The notes: a model not told the origin generated them from the letters alone. A DNA stretch of 64,000 nt from Crocodylus rhombifer (GCA_038503035.1 JAVSML010000963.1:310001-374000), one strand, 5' to 3'. Counted from the stretch's first letter, positions 23,701 through 36,254 are shown. Program-made: numbers and translations.

Positions 23701-25074
23701 AAAACTTTGGCTGCATAGAATCAGCTTGCACATGCTGGGTTTACCACAGTATACTTTGTAACAATGAAGGTGTCATTGGTGTACTTACTCAAAGTAGGAG
23801 AGATCAAATGGAAAGTCTTAGCTGCTTGGCTAAGAAAGGTAATGTGGGCAAGCCATGCACTTTCCTATAGAATATGGCTTTTCTTTGCTTGATGTAAATA
23901 CTTAGGATGCTGATTGATCTTAACATGTTATATTCAAGGGACAGCAAGTCCATGGGAAATGCAAAGATGTCTGGGAGTGTGGTGTACAAGCAATGTGAAT
24001 CTTTTATTACAGTGCTGATGAAAGCCCAGAGAGAATTTTTAATGTCCCTTCATCTCAAGCACTTTCTCCCCTCCTCTGCACATGCTCTGAGAGCTGGTAC
24101 TTGTACCTGGTCCTTCCTTGACCTAATGAACCTGGTCTCAGCATAGTACAGCAAATCTTAAGAAGGGCATAAAGGACTCAGACTTTCATGAATTTCTCTT
24201 TGGCCTTAACTGTTGCCAGCATCTTCTGAAAATTGCTGATGGCAACTGCATCGTCTACATGTGTCTGTGGGCAGCTGGAAAGTTCCTGTCCTTAAAAACT
24301 CATGGGCCATATCCCAACCCAAAGTATTTGCTCTAGGTAGGCTTGTTTTTGTAATGCATTCAAATTGCAGTCTATTGATTATTGGTGCATGGCTGAAGCT
24401 ATTGTTATAAAACCTTATGAGGTGCGGTGGTAAAATTTAATTCTCCGCATGTACAAAATTAAGCCCAACCTATGGGCTCATGTGTCTGATAGCAGCGCAG
24501 GAAATCCCTTGAAAGACAGGTGGGATTTTAAGGGTCTAGGATTGTATTCATATAGAATGATTTCTAGGTTATAGTCTTCTTAGAATGAAGCATTTGGGCT
24601 TTAAAAAGCTGGAATAATATAATGGCTAAATGGTTTCAGCCCAGGAAAAACCTCATCTTTCTAGCTTGAGGATTAAAATATTCATGTTTTATGTACAAGC
24701 TGCTGATTTCCCAAAAGAGCTACAAAGATTAACCACCCTCTGCTTTTTTTTTTCCCTTTTTTCTCTTTTAGTTGAACAAGCTGATGTGGCTCATAAGGCT
24801 ATGCCTTGTACATGGCCATGATGCTTCACACCAAACCGAAGCTATTGGCTTTTTTTCAAAAATCATGTTTACATTCCATACCTGGGGGAGAAACCTTTCA
24901 CCAGATGGTCACAGTTGCAACATGTTGAGGCAAATCAGAAGCCTGGCTTATGTTTTTTTTCATTATGCAGTTTCAGGTGTGCTGCTTCAGATGGGGAGCC
25001 TCTTTTTCCCACCCCCTGTCTGCAGAGCAGGTGGGCCTGTTCCCATTCCCACTGTGAGAGCTTAGGTTGACAGC
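20791..25074. other. Spacer downstream of the ZP3-like pseudogene
   Basis: The missing last ZP3 exon would be expected near here but was not recognised. Pyrimidine-rich tracts lie at 21281-21308 and about 24746-24771. No other gene or RNA feature is supported. Confidence 0.45.
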
Positions 25075-25434
25075 TCTCACTGTAGAGCTCAATGCCCCCT
25101 CACAATCCCTAAGATCATCCAGGAGCAACTTCCTGCTAATACTGCTGGTACTCCAAGTCTGCTTGCAGAAACACGTGGGAGGTGCTTCTCCATAGGTCCT
25201 TCCTCAACTCTGGAACTCCCTCTCGCTTGAGGCCTGTTTGAGCTTGAACATCTGGAAATGCCATAAGGTTTTCTTATTTGGGCAGGCATTTAGCAAGCTG
25301 GGCTAGGCTGGGATACTGAATGTAGAGTTTGTTTCATATTCTGTTCTGTTAGCTTTTATATGTTGTTTCTGTCTTTTGCAGCAAGCCATCCTGAGCCTCT
25401 GTTGGGAAGGGTGGCATATGAATCAAATAAATAA
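25075..25434 (+). mobile_element. LINE 3' tail, L2/L3-like relic
   Basis: CTCTGGAACTCCCTCTCGCTTGAGG followed about 180 bp later by CATCCTGAGCCTCTG, GGGTGGCATATGAATC and AAATAAATAATG is the ending typical of ancient amniote L2/L3-type LINEs (CCGCCCTGAGCC...GGCGGTATATAAATCAAATAAATAA-like). It is highly diverged and non-coding. Confidence 0.6.
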
Positions 25435-25880
25435 TGCTTTTAGCTTCAACAGTCTTAAGGTTGATTCCAGCTCTCTACCAGGATGGTGGCTGTCATAAGT
25501 GAACTTCAGAGGATTTCCAACACTTAGGATGAGCTGTTCTTGTCCAGAAGGCGTATATAGCCAATTGAATGGTGTGAGTTTTTTCCCCCTTGTACCTGAT
25601 CTCTAGAACATGCCAGTCTTTCATAATTACAGAGCATGTAGAGGTTTGCGCTTTTTAGCTCTCAGGGTATCCAGTTCAATTCCTAGGTGCCAGCCAAGAT
25701 CCTGCTACTTTCCCCATCCAGAACATTTGCATTCAAAATAGTGATGGGAGAAAGGTTTGGGCAGATCTTCAGTCAACTGAAGCATGAAGCAAATCAACTC
25801 CTTCATTGTTGTGAGAATCAGTATCTGTACATTGGTGTGGTAATAACTAACACAAACTACAGGGGTATATGTATACTTAA

Positions 25881-26232
25881 GAGCATAGGAGAGTAGGGCT
25901 GGAAAGGACTTCATCTTGTCCAACCCTCTGCTCAAAGTAGGATCAGCCTTGACTGAACAACCCCAGTAAAGTGTTTGTCCTGCTTTCAAAGATTTCCAGG
26001 GAGACTTGACAATTTTTCAAAGTAGCTGGTTCCAGTGCTTGACCATCTTCATAGTCAGAAAGCTCTGCCTAATCTCCAACTTAAATTCCCTTTGCTGCAG
26101 CTTGAGAAGAAAAGTTTATTGATATCCCCCTTGTAATTGCATTTCAGGCATTTGAAAACTGTTATCAAATGCCCCCTCTCTACCCTCCTAGTCTTCTTTC
26201 TCCAGATTAAATAATCCTACTTTGTATAAAGA
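25881..26232 (-). mobile_element. CR1 LINE 3' end, antisense
   Basis: Read on the + strand it shows the reversed CR1 3' end: GGGCTGGAAAGGACTTCATC, CTTGTCCAACCCTCTGCTCA, CAAAGATTTCCAGGGAG, TTCCAGTGCTTGACCATC and TCCAACTTAAATTCCC. It lies on the minus strand and is 5'-truncated. Confidence 0.85.
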
Positions 26233-29200
26233 GTACTATTATTGGCAGGTAGGCATAGAGATTGCATTGGTTGCCCATCTGCAGCTTCAATAAAGTTGTG
26301 CACTGGAAATGATTTCCTCAGTCAAGTTTTTTTTAAAGTTTTGGCAACAAGGGTGGCTCCAAATGACAAATTAGAGGGTTTCTTAGGCCCAATCTGGTTA
26401 ATAGCCACAGGTGGAAGCTGAAGTCTCTTGCCCTTTTGATTGGTTGTAATGCTATACCACCAGTCAGTGAAGTAAGATGGCTGCCAGTGACCCCTGGGGG
26501 GTTTGTTGTAGTTTAACCCTAATTTGGGATTCTGAACCAGTGAGGAAATAGAAGGATTTGGGTTGGAATAGGTCCTATTTGAACTCTTGGTGCTGAAATC
26601 TTTTTTCCAGGCCTCTGGCCAGAAGAGGATAAGGTCATTACAAGCAACTAAAATATTCTCATGGCTTTTTTCTGATTCATGCTAGTTTACCAGTCAAGGA
26701 ATGAGGTAGACTGTGACAGTGCTTGCTTTCAGTATGTATTGTCAATTTTTCCTTCTTTGGATGAAAGGCTTTTTAAATCAAAGCAATGTATTTTCAGTGT
26801 GGTTCTTTTTACTTCTGCCTGTGACAAAGAAGAGTAATGTCTCCCACCCTGAAGGAGAAGCCTGCTCCAAGGCCATTGAAGAACTGCAGTGTGTCTAGTT
26901 GGTAACCCTGATTTTCAACCTCCAACCAGCAAGGAAAATTCTGACAATGAACAGCGTGTATTAACGTTACTTATTGCTCCATAGCCTTTCCTTGATTAAT
27001 GAAAGGGCCAGAAATTGCTTTTTTAATGTGATGAATTGCCCTGGTGGAATTTCCCCTTCATTGTTTGAACAAAGGAGAGAAGGATGGAGTCAGTGTTTTG
27101 TCTGTAAGAAAGAAAATACTTTGCTGTGATACACAGATTCAGGAGGTAAAATTGAGACATGCCAGGAAACCCCCTGTACTGAGAGGAGAAGATAGGGGTT
27201 GGAGAGGGGAAAAGGAGCAAGTTGGTGGTGAGTGTTAAGGAAAGGAATATTAGATGCATATATGTTAAGGGCACAGGGACTCCTTGTGATGATCTCCTTG
27301 ACCTCCTGTACAATACAGGCCAAAAATGAAGAAAAGGGCCTGCGTGGTAGACGGTGTAATGACACAGATGCTAAGAACAAGCCAGAAGGGGCAAAGGAGA
27401 TTTGTAGACTAATATGGAATGGCTCATTGGATTAGGGAGCAAGCCAGGCTCCCTAACCTAGCCAAATCCAACCTGCCAAAAGGATTCTCTTAAAATAAAC
27501 AGACAAGGCCAGTCCCCTATTGGCTTCCCTGGGGCTTTGGTTCTGAAAAGGGGCCTTCAGAGTGCAGGAGCTGTAATTCTCTGGCATCATCATCCTATTC
27601 AGTTCTTGCAAAACATGCAAGTCCCTTGGCAGGTTAGTCGCAGTCTGGAAATGTGTGCACACATAGATGCTGAGATCTTATCTTTGTCTCCTTGGTCATG
27701 CTTTGCCAGAAACATCACACTATAAAATAACTCAGATATGTTTTGAAGTAAGGGTGGTAAGGAGGTCTGGTTACTTTGCTCAGGTTATTTGCCAGTGGCA
27801 GGTTTGTCATTGATATTTAAGTTGAGGGACTTGGAAGGCAGCCCTGGAGCTTGTTACTGTGATTGGGGGACTGATGGGTAAATGTCACATTGAGAAACAA
27901 TGGAGAAAGATGGATCTGATTTGCAAAGCACAGTTGAGCGCAGCCTGAGCTGCTGTAGCCCAGAGTCTGGGAATCCCATGTCATGCATGGGAAGGAGGCA
28001 AAAGCTTGGGGGGTTTTTTAACCCTAAAATCTGGGAAGACCCCGAGTCATGATGCTGTTCTAGGACATGACCAAATTAGTCTGGGCTGTCATTATTCTCA
28101 GAGTCAATGACTTTCTTGATGTGTTAGACATGTTTTGCCTGCTTTGTGGACAAGTGGGAAGGGGCTGGCCTTTTCAGTGTCTGTACAGTTGTAAATAGGG
28201 TGCAAAAACAGCAACTCTTCCAGTTCAGTTGTTATCAGTCTCCTTGTGGGGACAAAGGCCCAGGAGATGGTGAGTCACCTGGGTTAGGTCATTACCCAGT
28301 CCAGCTAGAAACAAGGGTGTCAAACCACTGCAAATAAAGTTTTCCAGGCTAAATTGCACACCCTCTTACTCAGGCAGGCCTTGATATTTCACAGCATTTT
28401 TATGCCTAGAAAAACTATTTTAGGTCTATTTTAGGCTCATCAGCAGTTGGAAGCAGCAACAACAGAAGTCCCTACCTCACTGTCTAGATGCATAGATAAG
28501 AAAGCCAAGTAACCACTTTGTAAAGCACCCACAAAACAAATTTTTCTGCACCATGTGTGGTGCATCCAGAACCTGTTTTATTAGCACATATGGAAAATAA
28601 GTAGTGCAACTCACTTGTAGCTTTCCCACCCATGGGTAATCCATCCATCCCAGCTTCATACCAAATGAACCTTTGTGCAGCAATACCTGGTGTTCTCTCA
28701 CTCTATATAATTACAGCTGTTTCTTTATTATCATTCATTTCTCTCACACATACAAGCACCTGAATAAGCACATAATTAGGAAGCAGTATATGCTGGCAGA
28801 ACAATCAATTTGGATGGATTAATAATGGATCTGAGTATATATTATATTCATTCACTTGTGTCTCAGGCTTGCTGTAAATGGCATAGTATATTAAAACATT
28901 TGTGATGCTTGGTAACCGGCCTTCAAGCCAACTCATTAATTAAGAGAAAATAATTCTTTATGTAATCAGGAGGACACTATCAAGTACTTCTTTACTGAAC
29001 AATTTCCTTTTTTTTGTTTTTGTTTTTTTTAAGGACTAAAAAAAAATTGCTAGAAATACTCCCTTGGGAACTGGAAGTTAAAGGGCCAGGTTATTGTCTT
29101 GAGCACTGTACATGCACCACACGCACACACACTTCCTTATTCCCCTGAACAGGTGCACTTCTGCACCAACTACCTTTATTGTGGGAAGCTGCTTTGTTCA

Positions 29201-29589
29201 TCCAATATGGGAGTGGGAAAGGACAGAGAATGGAGGAAGCCTTGACTCTCTTATCCTGTGTCCCATAAGCAGGGCTTATGGAAACTACAGAGTTAACCCC
29301 TAAGATAAAATCTACCTGGGAGTAAGCTAGCAGTATATATAGCAATTAACACCTCATATGGAAATCTAAATACCATGTTAACCAGAGATACAGAGTCTCA
29401 GGAGAGGTGTTGAGATATTCAGGTTTTTTTCATATCTCAAATCTCTCTCTTTTTTTAGGCAACTGGAAATCTAAAACAGCCCTTTTCCATTTCAAGTTAG
29501 GAGATTCATCAGCATTGACTGTTACCCTTTCACAAACTGGCCTCTTCAGTCAAACATTTCAGCTGTGAAATTTCTGACCGGCTTGAATG
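26233..29589. other. Spacer without a recognised gene
   Basis: No exon or complete repeat. A TAAT-rich block at 28700-28990 is listed separately. Frames at 27023-27435 are open on both strands but resemble nothing known. Confidence 0.45.
28700..28990. promoter_or_regulatory. Candidate conserved non-coding element (TAAT-rich)
   Basis: Clustered homeodomain-type cores (ATAATTA, GGATTAATAATGG, CATTAATTAAG, ATAATTC) in a segment without repeat signatures. This is a composition argument only. Such clusters are typical of developmental enhancers but also occur by chance in AT-rich DNA. Confidence 0.25.
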
Positions 29590-29925
29590 ACAACCATATT
29601 CTTCAAGCAGTTAGTTTGATGCCTGTGGGTTCTTGAACTTACTTGTTAATGGAAGCCTGGCATAACACACAGACATTTCTTGGGGTATGTTCATTGAATG
29701 TGTAACTGGGCAGTGTCCTAGGGTGGCCATGATCTCCCCTAGCACCCCATTACCATGATAAGTTTGCCTCAAATCCCCCTCAAGTCTTGCCCACCTTGTC
29801 TTTGATGTCATTGTATAATAGGGAAGCTGCCTATCCATCCTCTTGGGACAGGGTACAGCAGAAAACTGCCCTTCTCTGGGGCTTCTCGCTGCCCCCTCTC
29901 TGGGGCTAGGGTTCCCATGCTGCCA
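29590..29925 (-). other. Possible internal leader of an LTR element
   Basis: If the segment at 29926-30333 is a minus-strand 5' LTR, this is its downstream leader. It would start with TGGCAGCATGGGAACC (complement of 29910-29925), which has the look of a tRNA primer-binding site. An open frame of 118 codons on the minus strand (29611-29967) overlaps, without recognisable gag similarity. Alternatively this is ordinary spacer. Confidence 0.3.
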
Positions 29926-30333
29926 TGGATCCCCTATGAGGCCTCCTCCAACCCCTAATAGCCTCACCCAAACCTCCGGTGATTAAACAGCAAACAAACC
30001 CAAGCCCCTGGGCTATAACATAAATCCTAGCCACTTAGCCAAAACATCATTCAAGTCACCCCAAGGGTGCTCTATCTCTCCCCCAGTATCAGGCTTCTCA
30101 TGCAATCCAGCCTCTCCTCCTCACTCACTTAAGCAAAGCTCCTTCCCTCTTAGCAGCCAACAACAACTCCCCCCTTGGCTTGTGATTTATATAGGAACCA
30201 GACCCTGCCCCTTCCGGTCAGCTGACCAGGTGCAGGTGTGGCCACTTCCCTCATTAACTGATTGTCCCAGCAACCTGCATCTGGGTCCTTATCTCTGCTT
30301 TCAAAGTAGCGAGCACCTTTGTGCCCTGCTACA
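29926..30333 (-). mobile_element. Putative LTR on the minus strand
   Basis: On the minus strand it runs from TGTAGCAGGGCAC to GGATCCA, 408 bp with TG...CA ends. A TATA box TATATAAA (complement of 30186-30193) lies about 140 nt in, downstream of a GC-rich stretch. A primer-site-like sequence follows immediately. No AATAAA was seen after the TATA, and no second LTR or target duplication was found. A cellular promoter or coincidence remains possible. Confidence 0.4.
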
Positions 30334-30818
30334 GAATGCATCCTGTTGGGAAGAGTTGGGCTGAAAGTTTTGAAGGCTGCTGCCCTTTACCTACAAAATG
30401 GGTAGCAGCTGTATAAGTATTTCAAGAGTACCTCTCACACCTGACTGGCGGGACCATCATTTGCAACTGAATCGTTTCTGTCCACCACAGTGTGCATCCC
30501 AGGGCTGAGTGCCATAGCATGTAGAACTGTTGCCCTTGTGCACACACTAGTGCCCTGCCCTTGGCAGAAGGGGGAACTCAATGCTCCAAGTGCCGGTAGT
30601 GTCCACAGGTCTGCCAAAACTTATTCTTGAAAAGTGTCATGCATTAGGATGTACTCCAATGATCAGGGTGGAAGAGTTTTCCTCTATCTTTCTTTCCCCA
30701 TCATGACTTCACTTTAATACCTCTTGTGGACAGCACCCTTTGGACAGCTCTGTGATGCCAGCAGAAGACCAGAGCACCCAACTTAGCTTTGGGAAGAAAA
30801 AACCTTGATCTTTTAGTT

Positions 30819-31103
30819 CAGTGATTCTCAACTAGGGTCATAGGTCACCTGTGGTGCTGTGAGATACTTTGAAGGGTGCCACAGGAAATGTGAGGAGATA
30901 AACATATAAAGGCAGGCTCCAGTGCGAGGTATGAGGAGAGAAAAACAGATAAGGACAGCTCTCCCTGCCTGGCCATTCCCCTGCCCCCACCGCCTGGCCC
31001 TTCTGCAAGGAGGTAAGCACTATAATAAATAAAGTAGCTTTGAAATGGGATGCTGCTTATTTCACAAAGGATGCCTCGAGTCTAAAGGGTTTGAGAAGCA
31101 CTG
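30819..31103. mobile_element. Short hAT-like DNA transposon
   Basis: The ends CAGTGATTCTCAACTAGG and GGTTTGAGAAGCACTG are inverted copies of the common hAT terminus. Flanks TTTTAGTT (30811-30818) and TTCTAGTC (31104-31111) match at 6 of 8. The 285-bp interior is non-coding. Confidence 0.78.
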
Positions 31104-31111
31104 TTCTAGTC

Positions 31112-32330
31112 TCTAGGTAAGAGTATCGTGAGTTCTCATGCCATTGTGCAGCATGGCGTTGTCTTCTGCCCAGTTACATCAGGGATGTCAAAAGGCAACT
31201 TGACTGGAAAATGTGGTAGGAAGACATCCATATCATCGTTCTAAAGCACAGGTGTGAAGAATAAAGGAAAGGGTCTTTCAGGTTCAGTGCTTCTTGCAAG
31301 TGAGCTCCATCCCCCAGGATGGTGAACCCCCAGCAATATTTCTCAGAGTCTCCTGTACATGGCTGGAGAAGGAGGAATTGAGAGTCTGGTAACCTTGCAG
31401 CTGGCAGATGTACGTTATTAGCAAAAACGCTCATAGCATGCACTTGCCCCAGCTGTCATTTCTGGCAGAGGGGCTGTCTCTGAGATGCCTGGACTCAGTG
31501 TAATTACACAAGTTTGCTTTACAGGTCTCATCAAATTAAGCTCTGATTCACTCTCCTGATGCCTGGACTCCAGTTCCAGTTTCAGTAAACTTTATTTGGA
31601 TCTCAGTTTAAGGACATACTATTTTAATTATGGTTTGGCAGAATGGACTGGGGGTTAAATGGGGTATGTAGGAGGGAAAACCTTTTGGGCTATGATAATA
31701 TACTTCTTTCTGAATGAATGAAAGGAAGAAAGAGGCTTTTGCTTGCTTCTCAGAAAAGGCAGGGAGCCCAAGCCCAACAACCCCTGCACTCTCAGGTCCC
31801 AGATAACTTGGGAGCTGTTCTCTTCTTTATGTGTCACCAATCTGGTCAGGACACATTTGTGGAATTGGTTTTCAGTCTCATGTTCAGCTTTTGTGTTCCT
31901 GTGAGCAGTGGTGATTTCCACTGCATTTCTCCATTGCTGGCCTTATACCATGTGTCCCTTCAGCATCTTTTCTAGGTGATTTCATTCTCACTCACCAAGC
32001 TCAGCTTTACCTATCCAACCTATCTTGTCAGCTTTTCTTCAGTCGCTATTGACAAAACCACCATCCTCTCTAACCCATGCTATCTCTGCCCCAGTCCCAA
32101 CCTAACCAAGTTCTCACTAAATGTTCCTTCTTCCCTTCCAAAACATCTCTTGCTGTTCTCTTTCCTTTCTGTCCTTCATGAGCCCAATCCAAAATACAAT
32201 GGGAAACTTTCCATCGGCTTCCATACGCTTTGAATCAGGTCCTTAACCCTGGCCCCTAATAAATGTTAAGCCTTTTGTTCTCTTTCCCACTGACTGCAGT
32301 AGTTTCCTTTCTGCCCTTTACTGTCTACTG
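31112..32330. other. Spacer; pyrimidine-rich part at 31980-32250
   Basis: No exon was recognised. The pyrimidine-rich stretch at 31980-32250 continues in style at 32600-32810, as if one older unit had been split by the CR1 insertion at 32331-32596. That reading is inference. Confidence 0.4.
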
Positions 32331-32596
32331 CATACAGTGCAACCAAGATCACCTGGAGTACCGTGTCCAGTTCTGGGCCCCACAGCTGAAGAAAAATGTG
32401 ACCAGTTTAGAAGAAGTCCAGAAGATAATTAAAGGCTCAGGAAATATGATTTCTGAGGAAATGCTGGAGGAGCTAGACAGACAGACACTTAGCTGGGATG
32501 GCTTATTTAGGGCTGATTCTGCCTTGAGGAAGGGGCTGGGCTACATGACCTCATGAGGTCCTTTCCAGCCCTACTTTCCTGTGACCCTATGGGCTT
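32331..32596 (+). mobile_element. CR1 LINE 3' end, internally deleted
   Basis: GTACCGTGTCCAGTTCTGGG and CCCCACAGCTGAAGAAAAATGTG are CR1 sequence normally several hundred bases upstream of the 3' end. They are followed closely by GCTGGGCTACATGACCTCATG and GAGGTCCTTTCCAGCCCTACTTTCC, so a middle part is missing. Confidence 0.85.
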
Positions 32597-32822
32597 CTTT
32601 CCCCACTGCCCATTCCTTACTTTCAAGTCAATCCCTTCCTTGGTTGCTTTCTACCTATTGTGCCTAAATTCAAGTTCCTGATCCTTCCCTTCCAAATACT
32701 CCGGGAACTCCTCTGGCAAAATTTTACCTCAGTTCCTCTCAGTGCCCTGGGCCTTGTCTCCAAGCCACTCCTACCATGTCCTTCTACTTTCAGCTTTGTG
32801 CCTTCTTTCATGATAGTGTTAG

Positions 32823-33050
32823 GATCATTGTAGCCATGATGGTTCAGGAATTATGGGTGATATCTTTTATTGAACCAACTGCATAGTTGGGATAGAGTTA
32901 GACAACCTTTCAAATACAGGACATTTTTCAGGTCATCAGATAGTGGCTTCTGCAGGTCACCTCAAGAAGAATACTCTGCATTTGAAAGCATGTCTAACTC
33001 TATCCCAACTATGCAGTTGGTCGAATCAAAGATATCATCCAAATAAATTC
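32823..33050. repeat. Long inverted repeat made of two opposed repeat tails
   Basis: Arms 32859-32915 and 32980-33036 are complementary at about 52 of 57 positions, around a 64-nt loop. The outward ends (ATAAAAGATATC and, on the minus strand, CATCATGGCTACAATG) match the 3' part of the repeat at 45670-45813, so two tails of that family appear to sit head to head. Confidence 0.8.
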
Positions 33051-33382
33051 TTGCTTTTTGTGTTCTTTCATGGTACCATTTAATCCTGGAGCACTACCCA
33101 GGTACCCATGGATCAAATGTGCCCCATCTCCCTCAGATCCTCCTTCAAATATTGGAGGTCTTCTGAACTGATTTCCTTGTTGGTGATGCCTCCATGATTT
33201 GCTCCACTGTAACACATTCTGGGCATAAACATTGTGCTGTAAATGCTTGTATTAGAAGGTGGGAGGACTTTTGTACTGTACGGTTTGACAGCGGATGCTT
33301 TACAGATCATAATCCCTCGATGGCTCAAGTCCTGCTGAGTCCTTGCTTCAGTTGTGCAGACAGGCTGAGAAATGACACACCG

Positions 33383-33480
33383 GAGGCCAAATCTTCAGCT
33401 GCCGTGAATCAGTGTTGCTCCACTGAAATCAATCAACAGATTGATGCTGACATCCTCAAGGGATCTGTCTTCCACATGGG
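33383..33480. repeat. Palindromic DNA-element relic (TCAGCTG...CACTGAAATCAAT type)
   Basis: AATCTTCAGCTGCCGTGAATCAG, TGCTCCACTGAAATCAATC and the mirrored GATTGATGCTGACATCCTC resemble a common sauropsid palindromic relic with the centre CCATTGAAGTCAATGG. It is degenerate. Confidence 0.45.
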
Positions 33481-33729
33481 AAGAGCAAGGGTATGTGTAC
33501 CCTGCGTTCCAAGCTAGCTAGGCCGGCTGCTAGTATGAGTCGAGCTGTGGCAGCATAGACTACTGTAACTGGCTTCTCATGTCAGGGTTTTGCATGCTGT
33601 ACTGTAGATGTAGACTAGCCAGCTAGGTGTGTCTATACTGTACTGCATTTACTGCAGTGTGGCCATTCCCTGGGAGAGGATAATATTTCTAAGGTAAAGT
33701 CCATGAAGAATTGATGGTGGCAAACCCTC

Positions 33730-33822
33730 CCCTCTCCCCAAAAACCAAACAAACCCCCCAAAACCAAACCAAACCAAACCAAACAAAACCAAAAAACCCC
33801 CAAAACAAACAACAAACCCTTA
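33730..33822 (+). repeat. (CCAAA)n / A-C rich simple repeat
   Basis: Imperfect AACCAAACC units and short C-runs without G. Low complexity; it produces meaningless open frames on both strands. Confidence 0.9.
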
Positions 33823-34534
33823 AAGCTGGGATTTTCAAAGTTTGGCATCTAATTCTTATTGGAAAACCAATTGCACTGGATTACCTGATTCCTTAGGAAA
33901 GGCCAAATCTAGAGAAGTAAACTGCCTCCATGCTGCTGTGTACTGTGATTGGGGAGAGAGGGCTGGAGAGAAGCAAGCTGTAAAGGAGATGGAAGCACTG
34001 TACCTACTGTCAGTAATTGGACTCTATTTCACTCTAAGGAACTGCAGCATTCGGTTCCTTTCGCATCCCGACTGCTGGCTGCTGCAATGGTATCTCACCT
34101 TCAAGTGCTCTCATCAAGAGGCAGTTCAGAAAGCGGTGTGCCTGTGATTGCGTATGGCATGGTAATCGCTGCAAGGTGGAATTCAGTTATCGGGGTCGTT
34201 GGGGCGCAAGATGTCATTTCATGGGTTTATTTTCCAATTTATCAAGGAATAGGCCTTTCATATAATGCCAGCAAGGAGGTAATTTTAGACACAAACAGTA
34301 TCAGAAGTGTACGAACGTGGTCAACAGGGCTAAGAAATGAATCCTCCAGTTATCCACAGATCTACTCGTGAAACAGCAAGGCAACCTATACACCATTATA
34401 CTGGTATCAAGTCTAGCACCTGATTATACCAGCTCCTACAAATGCACATAGCAAGAGGCAGTTCTGGTTTTTCAGATCAAATAGAGCCACAAAGCAGTGT
34501 CACTGTTGTGCAGAGAGCGAGATGATGGGCCCAG

Positions 34535-34635
34535 TGACAGGAAAGAACTTGCCTAAGATCACAGAGGAAGCAAATCCAGGAGCTGAACTCCACTCCTACA
34601 AGACCTACAACACTGCCTTAACCATAAGGCTGTTC
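34535..34635 (+). repeat. MIR SINE relic (3' half)
   Basis: ACTTGCCTAAGATCACAGAG, then GAGCTGAACTCCACTCC and GCCTTAACCATAAGGCTG, correspond to the MIR 3' half (AACTTGCCCAAGGTCACACAGC ... CTTAACCACTA). Confidence 0.75.
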
Positions 34636-35746
34636 GTTCCTTTGAGCGTTCTCAGCTGCCATGTTCCTCCCTAGAGGTGGCTGCATTGCAAACCATGCAG
34701 CTGCATGCTGTTCAAAGCCCAATGCGGTTCTGTGGTTTTACTATACGAGTTGTTTTTGCATCAGTGACCTGATACTGAGATGGAGGGATTTGTGTTGCAT
34801 TTTGGCTACCGAGGTTACTGCATCATGTTTTGATGTCCATGTCAACTTGGGTTGGCTGGAAGGGAGTCCTGTAGCAAGAGTGGGGAGAGGGGAGCAAAGA
34901 TGCCCAGTAAAATTTAAGTGCTGACAAATAGAGTACTGCAGTGCAGGGGTGAATGAGGCTTAACCTCTGGCCTACAGGGACAGACAGATACATAAGGGAC
35001 TGAGATACAAGTGGCCTCTTTCAGGCATTATTTGGGCACCATGCTTAGTCCATTGGAGGGAATATGGTGAAGTATGGCCTTGTTACATCCACCAGTGACT
35101 CAGGGAGGGATACCTGCTTGAAGGGAGTAGTTAATGACTTCACAATTCTATCCTGCTGGGACTTGGGGGGTCTTTCAGAGGAGACCTTAAACAGCCAGGG
35201 CCCTTTCTGCTTGTGCAGACCCCATGGCAGCTCAGTGTCAATGGTATATTACTCTTCAGATCCAGCATCCTTAGTGCTGTGTCCTGAAACAAGCCATTTG
35301 CTCCAAACCTTAGTGTGTGTATATGTGTGTGTGTGTGTGTCTGCGAGTGTGTTCGTGCACATGCATATTTCCCCTGTAGGTTCACTTGAAAGATGAGCTT
35401 GCTAATGGCAGATTAGGTGGGAGGGAGGCTCTGCCAGAGATTTCAATATTCTAATTACTTTTATTACCACTGCTTCCCTGGAAATGAATAACCACGTACA
35501 ATTGCCCTTTGCCTACCAGGGCTCTTGCAGCCTGTCTCTGGAAAGTGGCCCGACACCCACGCTGGAGATGGCTGAGGGCAAAGGCATCTCTCTGACATGC
35601 GAGGGAGATGCAGGCAGGGCTGGGTCAGGTGTGGATAGGGGATAAGGCCCTGGGCTGTCATTTCTGTGTGGGGTTCAGAGAGAGGAGGTGATCCTGGAGG
35701 GCTGGGACTCTTGTGGAGCAGGGACTGCACCTCATGTTGCAGGGAT
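34636..35746. other. Spacer without a recognised gene; (TG)n at 35317-35347
   Basis: No exon. It contains an imperfect TG microsatellite at about 35317-35347. Confidence 0.5.
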
Positions 35747-35752
35747 TACCAC

Positions 35753-36030
35753 AGGGGTGGGCAAAGTCTGGGCTGCGGGCCAGATCCAGCCCGTGGCAGA
35801 CTCCATTTCCCAGCAGCCCCAGTTTCCATGGAGACCGGTCCAAGCAGCACTGGGGGACCGGCCCAAGACATGGCTGGGTAGAGAGCTGCTCTGGGGCCGG
35901 GCTGGGATCTTGCTGCAGTGACAGCGTGGGCCAGAGCTGTGATCCACTGCCTGCACGCCACAGGCAGATAGCAAGCGACTAGGACCACGTGCTGTCTCTT
36001 TGGGATCCACAAGATGCATACTCAAGCCAG
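35753..36030 (+). mobile_element. 5' part of a hAT-like element
   Basis: It starts CAGGGGTGGGCAAAGTCTGG, followed by GCGGGCCAGATCCAGCCCGTGG, the well-known hAT-type terminus. The GC-rich interior runs to about 36030. No inverted right end (CCCACCCCTG) or repeat of the left flank GATTACCA was found, so the right end and extent are uncertain. Confidence 0.6.
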
Positions 36031-36254
36031 CTGAACGGACTCCAGAGGAATTGCCAGTAGTTGTTACACCGTGGGCAGCAGCAGTGGCCAGGCCAGCTGT
36101 GGTGGTAGGTATCTTGCACTCCCCTCATTATGTGACTGGAGGACTTTACTTGTCTGCAGTACATTTTGGAGTGAGTTGCAGGTGTATGTGCAGTTCCTAG
36201 CATGCTGGAGTCCGGATTTCCATTCCAGTTTCTGGACATGGTAGCATCTTTCAG

